DNA from: Comamonadaceae bacterium
Lineage (GTDB): Bacteria > Pseudomonadota > Gammaproteobacteria > Burkholderiales > Burkholderiaceae_C
Assembly (NCBI GenBank): GCA_947460065.1
Contig: CANHGF010000033.1
Span: forward strand, 1-12,971
DNA: 12,971 nucleotides
Direction: 5' to 3'
Part shown: piece after piece, positions 1 to 5,630 of the stretch
Position numbering within the stretch: the stretch's first letter is position 1
Layout of the letters: each line of letters starts with the position of its first letter
Position numbers and translations under genes: made by a program
The notes under the pieces: model-generated
Databases searched by the model: none
Told to the model about the DNA's origin: nothing
Seen by the model: the letters and a program-made list of their open reading frames with translations, nothing else

Positions 1-1049
1 GGACCGCCGGCAAATGATAAGGAGCATGCGCTTAAAACCAGAGCGATGAGCAGGCCGCGCCGGCGCACGCGCCAGGTCAGCCAGGCGACGGTTGTGATCC
101 AGCCCAGGCCATAGAGCATGCCGGCCATCATCAGGTAGCCGCCGAAAGTCGCATACAAATCGAAGAACCTGGATAAAACCGCTGTCAGGCACAACACTGC
201 GATCGGCAGTTGTGCCCGCAGCGGCCAGGGGCCAAGCGCCGCCACGCCCAGGGCTCGTCCGAGCAGCAGGCATAGCCAGGGAAAGAACAAGGCCACCGAT
301 ATCGGATGCAATGCATCGGCCAAGGCAGGATGCCGGGGAAAAATATGCTGCGACAACAGGCCCATATTGGTCATAGCCGCCAAGCCGAATGCGGCGCTCA
401 CGCCGGCCACCTCCAGCAAAAGCCTGTTGCGCTGTACGGCCCAGGCCTGCAGAAAATACAGCATGCACATGGCGACGATGCCCATCAAGCCGCCGACCAG
501 CAAAGTGTTGACTTGCTGCGCGTCCTCATAGGCCTGCAACTGCCTGAGCAGCAACTGGCCCGACAGGCTGGAATCGGTATGCACGCGCAGGTAATAAACC
601 TCGGAGGCGGCGCTGGGCAAGGACAGCTCGAACGCCGGACGGCGGTAGCGCAGCTGCCGCTGATTAAAGGGGTATTGATCTCCCGCCTGCTGGACGATAG
701 AGGCACCTGCAGCCTGCGGGCTGTAGAAGCGCACGTCGTTGATATAGGTGGATGTCAGCTCCAGCCGCCACAGCACCGGTGCGTCAGCCCGGCGGGCCAA
801 GGAGATGCGCAGCCAGATCACATCATTCGTGTAGCCCAGTCTCAGACCGCCAGCGAGCGGCTGAAACTGCGCCGCCATGGCGCCCGAACGCACCTGATCA
901 AGGCTAAGCTGGCCGGTCGGATCACGCAGCAGGGACAACTCGGCAGGGCCGAGAACCCGCATGTGCTGATCGGCCCGCAAAGGCTCGGCAAGTGCCTGCG
1001 CCCAGGCACCCACACTCGAGAAAAACAGCGCAACGGCCCACAGACGCAC
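1..1049 (-). CDS. 7TMR-DISM sensor protein, probably a histidine kinase (3' part missing)
   Basis: The reading frame is open from the GTG at 1049 to the left edge, giving 349 codons with no stop. It begins with a signal peptide (hydrophobic LWAVALFFSSVGAWAQA, likely cut after AWA). A periplasmic beta-rich domain follows at about residues 25-175, with the pattern of the 7TMR-DISM extracellular type 2 domain (TNDVIWLRISL, RLELTSTYINDVRFYSP, a Gly-Asp then PF..R, YYLRVHTDS). From about residue 182 there is a string of hydrophobic helices matching the 7TMR-DISM membrane module. The last visible part is still in the membrane region, so the output domain lies outside the window. A histidine kinase is inferred because a response regulator precedes it in the same orientation. 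An in-frame GTG at 1097 is an alternative start, and an in-frame TAG at 1131-1133 bars anything longer. No clear Shine-Dalgarno sequence was seen for either start. A diguanylate cyclase or PP2C output is the main alternative. Confidence 0.8.
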   Translation of the reverse strand, partial: MRLWAVALFFSSVGAWAQALAEPLRADQHMRVLGPAELSLLRDPTGQLSLDQVRSGAMAAQFQPLAGGLRLGYTNDVIWLRISLARRADAPVLWRLELTSTYINDVRFYSPQAAGASIVQQAGDQYPFNQRQLRYRRPAFELSLPSAASEVYYLRVHTDSSLSGQLLLRQLQAYEDAQQVNTLLVGGLMGIVAMCMLYFLQAWAVQRNRLLLEVAGVSAAFGLAAMTNMGLLSQHIFPRHPALADALHPISVALFFPWLCLLLGRALGVAALGPWPLRAQLPIAVLCLTAVLSRFFDLYATFGGYLMMAGMLYGLGWITTVAWLTWRVRRRGLLIALVLSACSLSFAGG

Positions 1050-1181
1050 AAGTGAGCCGATGGACAGCCAAATCGAACCTAAGGGATCCCTGAACACCTC
1101 GGAATTGTCGCCCGAATCATTCTTCAGGGACTAGAAACAGACCCCATCCCAGCTCATTGGCAGAACCGGCTTGCGAAACGA

Positions 1182-1197
1182 CTGATCAATCGATCAG
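1182..1197. repeat. Small palindrome spanning the response-regulator stop codon
   Basis: CTGATC and GATCAG form 6-bp arms around a 4-base centre. On the minus strand the regulator's TGA stop lies in it. The 11-mer ATCAATCGATC inside it (1185-1195) recurs at 1848-1858, just upstream of the same gene. It is not followed by a T-run, so it is not a standard terminator. Confidence 0.4.
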
Positions 1198-1818
1198 CTT
1201 GTTCTTGAGCGCGTAATAGGTCAGGTCGCTGTTGGAGTTCAGACTCATCTTCTCCATCACCCGGGTGCGATAGGTGCTCACCGTCTTGACGCTCAGCGAC
1301 AGCGAACGGGCAATATCGCCGGCCGTCTCGCCCTTGGCCAGCTTGAGAAAGACCTGAAATTCCCGCTCCGACAATTGCTCGTGCGAGGCCACATCGTTGG
1401 GCCGGTTGAGTTGCTGGGCCAGGAGCTCGGCCACAGCCGGGGTGATGTAGCGCTTGCCCAGGGCGATGACGCGGATGGCCTTGAGTATTTCCGCCGGGTC
1501 GCATTCCTTGTTCAGGTAGCCGCTGGCACCCTGGCGGATCAGATTGACCGCGTAGTGCTCTTCAGGATAGCCGCTGAGGATGAGGATGCCCACATCGGGC
1601 GCCTTGGCGCGGATCATGGCCAGCGCGTCGATGCCGCTTTGCCCCGGCATGGACAGGTCCATTAACAGCACATCGAGTTCGGCCTTGCGAACCAGGTCAA
1701 TCGCCTCACGGCCGCTGGCAGCCTCGCCCACCACCCGCAGATCGACTTGGTCCGAAAAGAACTGCTTGAGCCCCGATCGGACGATCGCATGATCATCCAC
1801 GATACCTATTCTGATCAT
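1186..1818 (-). CDS. NarL/FixJ-family response regulator transcription factor
   Basis: A 210-residue two-domain response regulator. The receiver domain spans about residues 1-120, with the acidic pair D8/D9, phospho-acceptor D54 (LLMDLSMPG), S82 of the switch and K104 (YLNKE). A short linker leads to a LuxR-type helix-turn-helix at about 147-205 (LSEREFQVFLKLAKGE, then GDIARSLSLSVKTVSTYRTR). Phosphorylation at D54 should drive dimerisation and DNA binding. The ATG at 1818 is preceded by GAGGGAGAAAAG, a good Shine-Dalgarno sequence, which fixes the start. The 7TMR-DISM sensor gene lies about 90-140 bp downstream on the same strand and is the likely partner. A sigma70-like promoter and a perfect inverted repeat lie in the 120 bp upstream, so autoregulation is plausible. 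The regulon and signal cannot be told from the sequence. Confidence 0.95.
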   Translation of the reverse strand: MIRIGIVDDHAIVRSGLKQFFSDQVDLRVVGEAASGREAIDLVRKAELDVLLMDLSMPGQSGIDALAMIRAKAPDVGILILSGYPEEHYAVNLIRQGASGYLNKECDPAEILKAIRVIALGKRYITPAVAELLAQQLNRPNDVASHEQLSEREFQVFLKLAKGETAGDIARSLSLSVKTVSTYRTRVMEKMSLNSNSDLTYYALKNKLID

Positions 1819-1860
1819 CTTTTCTCCCTCGCAGCCACCATTAAAGAATCAATCGATCGA

Positions 1861-1897
1861 CAAAAGCTGATCCATAGGACTGATTTTTCAGCTTTTG
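1861..1897. repeat. Perfect 10-bp inverted repeat between promoter and response regulator
   Basis: CAAAAGCTGA (1861-1870) and TCAGCTTTTG (1888-1897) are exact reverse complements separated by 17 bases. The element lies in the predicted transcribed leader of the regulator gene, about 43-79 bp before its ATG. It could be a dimeric operator, possibly for the regulator itself, or an RNA hairpin in the leader. No T-run follows the second arm on either strand within a few bases, so a terminator is unlikely. Confidence 0.6.
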
Positions 1898-1909
1898 CAC
1901 TCGGAGACC

Positions 1910-1938
1910 ATTATTGGCATATATGAGACTATTTTCAA
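1910..1938 (-). promoter_or_regulatory. Sigma70-like promoter for the response regulator-sensor operon
   Basis: On the minus strand TTGAAA (1938-1933) and AATAAT (1915-1910) are separated by exactly 17 bases. Each hexamer is one mismatch from the consensus. Transcription would start near 1903, leaving a leader of about 85 bases before the regulator's ATG at 1818. The local sequence is much richer in A+T than the rest of the window, as expected of a promoter. Confidence 0.6.
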
Positions 1939-2063
1939 AGCTCAACCATGTTTTAAGCTGACAAGCTTTAGGGGCGGCGGCAGGGTATGGAGGGGCCCGG
2001 GGCGCCCACCTCCTGAACCTCTGGCCACCGACACCCACAGCGCCTTCATGACGATGGCGCATC

Positions 2064-2096
2064 CAAGTCTGGCGCCCGATGCTGCAAGTCTGACGC
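2064..2096. repeat. Direct repeat with 21-bp period upstream of the YqjE-like gene
   Basis: CAAGTCTGGCGC (2064-2075) and CAAGTCTGACGC (2085-2096) differ at one base and start 21 bp apart, which is two helical turns. They end 22 bp before the ATG at 2119. The pair may be a binding site or chance; no clear promoter for the plus-strand genes was recognised between 1960 and 2118. Confidence 0.3.
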
Positions 2097-2118
2097 GCAC
2101 TAGAAAGGCTACCGATCC

Positions 2119-2490
2119 ATGCTGCATCCGATTTACGCCGCCTTGCTGCGGCGCCCCGACCTGGCCGCCGATCACCTGCTGGCCTATGCCGACTTGCTGC
2201 AACTGCAGACCCAAGCCCTGCGCGAGACCCTCATCGGCCGCAGCCTAGCGTGGCTGGTCATCCTCGGTTGCGGGGCACTGGCCTCGATATTTGCCGGGAC
2301 GGCCCTGATGCTGACGCTGCTGCTCGATCGCTACCACCCGGTGCTGGTGCTGCTACCCGGTGCGCTGGCCTTGATGGCGCTGGGCGCTGCTCTGCTGGAG
2401 AACCGCCGCCAGCCCTGGAAGGCTTATGCGCAACTGCGGGCGCAGCTCGATGCAGACTTGGCGGCGCTGCGCTCACTGGACTCGCCATGA
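2119..2490 (+). CDS. YqjE/phage-holin-family-like membrane protein
   Basis: A 123-residue protein. An N-terminal, mostly helical and leucine/alanine-rich stretch (residues 1-40, ADHLLAYADLLQLQTQALRE) precedes two membrane segments at about 43-69 and 73-93, and ends in a charged tail (RRQPWKAYAQLRAQLDADLAALR). Size and layout resemble the YqjE / phage holin superfamily proteins common in proteobacteria. These usually sit beside a DUF883 (ElaB/YqjD-like) gene and are linked with stress or stationary phase. A purine-rich AGAAAGG lies about 11 bases before the ATG. Its stop overlaps the next gene by 4 bp (ATGA), so the two are almost certainly translated together. The family call rests on architecture and neighbours more than on diagnostic residues. 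Confidence 0.7.
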   Translation: MLHPIYAALLRRPDLAADHLLAYADLLQLQTQALRETLIGRSLAWLVILGCGALASIFAGTALMLTLLLDRYHPVLVLLPGALALMALGAALLENRRQPWKAYAQLRAQLDADLAALRSLDSP

Positions 2491-2936
2491 TGCCCGAGGC
2501 TCACACCCATGCGGCCGAGTGGGCTCAGGCCAGGTTGGAGCGTACGCGACTGGCCCTGCTCACGCAGATGCGCCGCCACGCGCCGCCGCATCGCGAAGGC
2601 GCCGCCCGACCCGACGGGCAGGGCTCGGATGAAAGCCTGTGGGCGGTTCTGCGCGGCTGGTGGCAAGACCACCCGGCCTCTGGGGTGCTCGAACTGATGG
2701 CACCTGCCTTGCAGGGCTACGCACGCGCCTACCCGGGCCGTACCATCGCGGTGGCCGCCGGCGCAGGCGCAGCCCTGGTTTTGCTGCGCCCCTGGCGTCT
2801 GCTGCCCTTGACGGCTCTGGCGCTGACGGCAGCGCGCTCCATCCCTGTGGCCGAGCTGCTGGCAGCCTGGCTCGCGCAGGCCAGGCGCACAAGGCAAGCC
2901 GCACAGGAGCGCCCTCCTGGCACAGCGACGAACTGA
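2487..2936 (+). CDS. Hypothetical membrane-associated protein downstream of the YqjE-like gene
   Basis: A 149-residue protein starting at the ATG in the ATGA overlap with the previous gene; a second ATG follows at once. The frame is open further upstream, but starting there would overlap the YqjE-like gene by over 200 bp. Residues 1-50 are helical and charged (AEWAQARLERTRLALLTQ). The middle carries SLWAVLRGWWQDHP. Residues about 80-130 hold hydrophobic segments (IAVAAGAGAALVLL, LLPLTALALTAA), and the tail is basic (LAQARRTRQAAQERP). I do not recognise a domain. Position suggests the third-gene role seen in yqjD-yqjE-yqjK-like sets, but no sequence motif proves it. The stop is 5 bp from that of the convergent thermonuclease gene, with no hairpin between them. 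Confidence 0.7.
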   Translation: MMPEAHTHAAEWAQARLERTRLALLTQMRRHAPPHREGAARPDGQGSDESLWAVLRGWWQDHPASGVLELMAPALQGYARAYPGRTIAVAAGAGAALVLLRPWRLLPLTALALTAARSIPVAELLAAWLAQARRTRQAAQERPPGTATN

Positions 2937-2941
2937 GCCGC

Positions 2942-3481
2942 TCAAGGACTGGTCTTGCAGCTGCCGTGGCGCCGCCGGAAGCGGTGCGGCGGCTGCGGAT
3001 CGGGCTGGGCAAACAGCCCCAGGCGGGCAGAGCGCGCCGCGGCTTGCTCATGCGCGTAGGGTCCGGCATCGCGGCCAAATTGGTAAGACCAGGCCAGCCC
3101 CTGCCCGACCATCCAGCGCCCTACATCCTGACCCTGCCAGTACACGATGGCCAATTCACGCCCGTAAGTGTCCAGGCCTTGCCGCGCCACGGTGACGCTC
3201 TGGCCGAGCAGCAGCGACTGCAGGGCCTGGCGCGACGCCGGCCCGCCTTCCTGGCAAATCTCTGGCGCGTCGATGCCCAGCAGCCGCACCGCCTGCTGCT
3301 CCTGGCCAAAGCCGCGCACATAGAGGGTATCGCCATCGGCGACATAGGTGACGGTGGCCGTCTCGATCTGGGTCGCGGCCGCGTCCAACAAGCCAAGCAA
3401 AGCCAGCAGTCCTGAGCCCAGCCACACCGTGGGGCGCCACCGTACATGGCCAAGCGCAGTTCCAGGCACGAGTCCCAACAT
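2942..3481 (-). CDS. Thermonuclease-family (staphylococcal nuclease-like) exported nuclease
   Basis: A 179-residue protein with an SNase domain at about 40-160. The metal and catalytic set of the family is present: D49/D51 in VADGDT, R66, D71 and E74 in VRLLGIDAPE (matching R35, D40 and E43 of the S. aureus enzyme), and R108 in DTYGR (matching R87). It should cut DNA and RNA with calcium as cofactor. A hydrophobic stretch at about 18-37 (VWLGSGLLALLGLL) after a basic N-terminus looks like a signal peptide or anchor, pointing to the periplasm or outside. The ATG at 3481 is chosen because it lies 11 bp after the DUF429 stop. The longer open frame, to 3601, would overlap that gene by over 100 bp. 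Likely the last gene of the long minus-strand operon, convergent with the plus-strand pair. Confidence 0.9.
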   Translation of the reverse strand: MLGLVPGTALGHVRWRPTVWLGSGLLALLGLLDAAATQIETATVTYVADGDTLYVRGFGQEQQAVRLLGIDAPEICQEGGPASRQALQSLLLGQSVTVARQGLDTYGRELAIVYWQGQDVGRWMVGQGLAWSYQFGRDAGPYAHEQAAARSARLGLFAQPDPQPPHRFRRRHGSCKTSP

Positions 3482-3492
3482 CGCAAGCCGCT

Positions 3493-4359
3493 TCAGGCTG
3501 TGAGGATCCAGCCTTCGAGCGGATCGAGTTGCGCGGGCAGGCCGTGACAGGGATGGCCTTGCTGGTGCTGACTCTGGGCCCAGGCGGCCTGCATCAGGCA
3601 CAGCACCGCGTCCAGGCTATCACCGCTGGCGTCGTCGACCAGCGCGTCGCGCTGCGCATGACTGAGCTTGAGCCGCAGGCCCAGGCGGGTTTGGCCGTTC
3701 TCGGCGGCGGTGATCAGGTCCTTGCGGGCGATCAGGCGATCGGCGGTCTGCTTGGCCTTGTCGTCGCTTTTGTAGCTGCGGCGCTCACCACCGGGGCCAA
3801 GCAGTTCGCGCGCGAGCAAGCCGGGGTAGGCCTCCAGGCCGATCCGGCTCGGCCAAGAAGTACTGTGCGGCGCGGCGCAGCGGGCCGCCTCGGCGCCATG
3901 CAGGCCGGGCAGTTGAACGCCAGCGTCGATCAGCGGTGCCACGCCAGCGTGCAGCATATAAGCCACCGGCGGGTTGACCCATTTCATCGACGGGCTGGAG
4001 CCGGCGGGCTTGTCGGTGGCCCTATGGGCAAACTTGCTGCCGGCTGGTCGGGCGTCGCAAAAACCCGCAAAGGCCTGACGAATGTCTTGGCGGCTGAGGC
4101 CGGCGTAGTGGCGCATGCAGGCCAGCCAGTCCGTCGGCCAGCCCAACTGCACCACCAACTCGCGCGGCAGCCCGAAGGGCAGATCAAAGCCGCAGACCCA
4201 GGCCTGAGGCCGCGCCAGCCACTGGGCATAGGCCTCGAGGCTGGGCAGGCGTTCCAGCCCGACCAGGTGCACCCGGCCGCGGTCCAGGCCACCGGTGGCA
4301 AGCACAATCGGCTTGCGCGGCGTGGGACTGCTCGAAAAATCGCAACCGGCCAGCAGCAT
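3493..4359 (-). CDS. DUF429-family protein (predicted RNase H-like nuclease)
   Basis: A 288-residue protein of the DUF429 family, whose fold is predicted to resemble RNase H. The expected acidic residues are visible: D7 (AGCDFSSSPT, first strand), D59 (GFDLPFGLPRELV), E176 (IGLEAYPG) and D250 (GDSLDAVLCLMQAAW). A basic, Lys/Asp-rich stretch (YKSDDKAKQTADR) lies at 196-208. Activity and substrate are not established for the family as far as I know, so nuclease function is inference. The ATG at 4359 is preferred; a GTG two codons upstream (4365) is equally open, and neither has a clear Shine-Dalgarno sequence. It lies about 55 bp after the BLUF gene and 11 bp before the thermonuclease gene, so two putative nucleases are coupled at the end of the operon. 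Confidence 0.85.
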   Translation of the reverse strand: MLLAGCDFSSSPTPRKPIVLATGGLDRGRVHLVGLERLPSLEAYAQWLARPQAWVCGFDLPFGLPRELVVQLGWPTDWLACMRHYAGLSRQDIRQAFAGFCDARPAGSKFAHRATDKPAGSSPSMKWVNPPVAYMLHAGVAPLIDAGVQLPGLHGAEAARCAAPHSTSWPSRIGLEAYPGLLARELLGPGGERRSYKSDDKAKQTADRLIARKDLITAAENGQTRLGLRLKLSHAQRDALVDDASGDSLDAVLCLMQAAWAQSQHQQGHPCHGLPAQLDPLEGWILTA

Positions 4360-4415
4360 GTTCACAAGGCTGTTGGGCGGGGCGGCGGGCGCTGGCCAGC
4401 TGCCCTGGGGGCGCT

Positions 4416-4841
4416 TTAGGCCCGCCCCATGATGGAGGCAGTGGCCATGAGCTCGAGCAGCAGGGCCAGGGCGACCTTGCCCGAGATGGCATAGGGATCG
4501 AGCTCGGGCCGATCGCAGTACTTGAGCACGATGGAAGGATTGAGCTTGGCCAGGTTCACCAGGCCCATGGTCCAGCCGCCAAAACTGCGCTCATTGATCT
4601 CTTCGTAACTCAGCAACACCACGTCCTTGTGGCGCTTGTCGCGCTGGATATGGCCGTAGAGCTCGTTGACCTGGGCCCGGCCACCTTCGAGGGCCTGCAG
4701 GAAGATGCCACCGCCGTGGCAGAGGATGCCGGTGATGCCGCTGGCTGGGTTGTGCGCGCGCGACTGCGCCAGGATGGACTCGGTGGCCTCGCTGGCATCG
4801 GGGGCGGCCGCGCGGCTGGCGTAAATCAGACGAACCAACAT
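4416..4841 (-). CDS. Short BLUF-domain blue-light receptor
   Basis: A 141-residue protein made of one BLUF domain (about 1-95) and a short helical tail. BLUF domains bind FAD and sense blue light by changing hydrogen bonds around the flavin. The key residues are present: Y7 (LVRLIYASR), N31 (RAHNPASGITG), Q49 (FLQALEG), W90 and M92 (GGWTMG). The family's RDKRH segment is also there (67-71). No GGDEF, EAL or DNA-binding output domain is attached, so it should act through a partner protein. The tail at about 118-141 is hydrophobic (VALALLLELMATASIM) and may form the partner-binding helices. It follows folE by 46 bp; a small GC-rich inverted repeat (about 4874-4887) directly after the folE stop lacks a T-run. 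AGGG about 12 bases before the ATG is a weak ribosome site. Confidence 0.95.
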   Translation of the reverse strand: MLVRLIYASRAAAPDASEATESILAQSRAHNPASGITGILCHGGGIFLQALEGGRAQVNELYGHIQRDKRHKDVVLLSYEEINERSFGGWTMGLVNLAKLNPSIVLKYCDRPELDPYAISGKVALALLLELMATASIMGRA

Positions 4842-4887
4842 GATTGCATTGCCCTGGTAGTGATCAGATCGACGCGGCCAGGCCGCC

Positions 4888-5616
4888 TCATTCGGAGGTC
4901 TTCTTGGGGATCAGAGACAAAAACTCGCGGCGCAGATTGGGGTCTTTGAGGAAGACGCCGCGCATGACCGAATTGATCATCTTGCTGTCCAGATCCTTGA
5001 CGCCGCGCCAGCCCATGCAAAAGTGGGAGGCCTCCATGACGATGGCCAGGCCGTCGGGCTGCGTCTTTTCCTGAATCAGGTCGGCCAGCTGCACCACCGC
5101 CTCTTCCTGGATCTGCGGACGCCCCATGACCCATTCGGCCAGGCGCGCGTACTTAGACAGGCCAATCACATTGGTGCGCTCGTTGGGCATGACGCCGATC
5201 CACACCTGACCGATGACCGGGCAGAAATGGTGCGAGCAGGCGCTGCGCACCCGGATCGGGCCAACGATCATCAGCTCATTGAGGTGCTCGGCATTGGGGA
5301 ATTCGGTGATCGAAGGCGGCTTGACATAGCGGCCTTTGAACACCTCTTGGATGTACATCTTGGCCACACGGCGGGCAGTGTCCTGAGTGTTGTGGTCGTG
5401 CTCGGTGTCAATCACCAAACTCTCGAGCACACCACGCATCTTGAGTTCGACCTCATCGACCAAACGGTCGAGCTCGCCAGGCTCGATAAAGTCGGCGATG
5501 TTGTCGTTGGCATTGAAGCGCTGGCGCGCCGCCACAACGCGCTCGCGGATCTTGACCGACAGGGGAACGCCCTGGTCTGCGCCATGCGCGGAAGCCGGAT
5601 GGGAATTTGGTTTCAT
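4888..5616 (-). CDS. folE: GTP cyclohydrolase I (divergent member)
   Basis: A 242-residue protein with the GTP cyclohydrolase I fold. It converts GTP to 7,8-dihydroneopterin triphosphate, the first step to folate and other pterins. The zinc ligands are C127, H130 (ACSHH) and C200 (SHFCM), with H129 and H198 at the catalytic histidine positions. Also seen are NVIGLSKYARLAEW, RPQIQEE and CMGWRGVK. Several canonical blocks are altered: CSHHFCPVIGQVWIGVMP stands where most family members have CEHHxxPFxGxxHVAYIP. The enzyme is therefore a divergent branch, though apparently active. The ATG at 5616 is preferred, 14 bp after the ligase stop. A TTG at 5637 would overlap the ligase by 7 bp. No strong Shine-Dalgarno sequence was seen, so translation may depend on coupling. 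The BLUF gene follows. Confidence 0.9.
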   Translation of the reverse strand: MKPNSHPASAHGADQGVPLSVKIRERVVAARQRFNANDNIADFIEPGELDRLVDEVELKMRGVLESLVIDTEHDHNTQDTARRVAKMYIQEVFKGRYVKPPSITEFPNAEHLNELMIVGPIRVRSACSHHFCPVIGQVWIGVMPNERTNVIGLSKYARLAEWVMGRPQIQEEAVVQLADLIQEKTQPDGLAIVMEASHFCMGWRGVKDLDSKMINSVMRGVFLKDPNLRREFLSLIPKKTSE

Positions 5617-5630
5617 GAGCGAGGGCGATG

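Noticed and set aside
306..1055. A 249-codon open frame on the plus strand
   Set aside because: The opposite strand gives a continuous signal peptide, periplasmic domain and membrane helices of a 7TMR-DISM sensor, which is far more convincing.
1895..2248. A 117-codon plus-strand frame across the intergenic region
   Set aside because: It overlaps the YqjE-like gene in another frame, has no recognisable domain, and its start lies among promoter elements.
3482..3601. Longer N-terminus for the thermonuclease
   Set aside because: It would overlap the DUF429 coding sequence by over 100 bp and push the signal peptide inside the protein. The ATG at 3481 fits better.
3529..4419. A 296-codon open frame on the plus strand
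   Set aside because: It is antisense to the DUF429 gene, which keeps family motifs along its full length.
4873..4887. GC-rich inverted repeat after the folE stop as a terminator
   Set aside because: The arms nearly touch, the usable stem is only 4-6 bp, and no T-run follows on the minus strand, so it gives no reason to separate folE from the BLUF gene.
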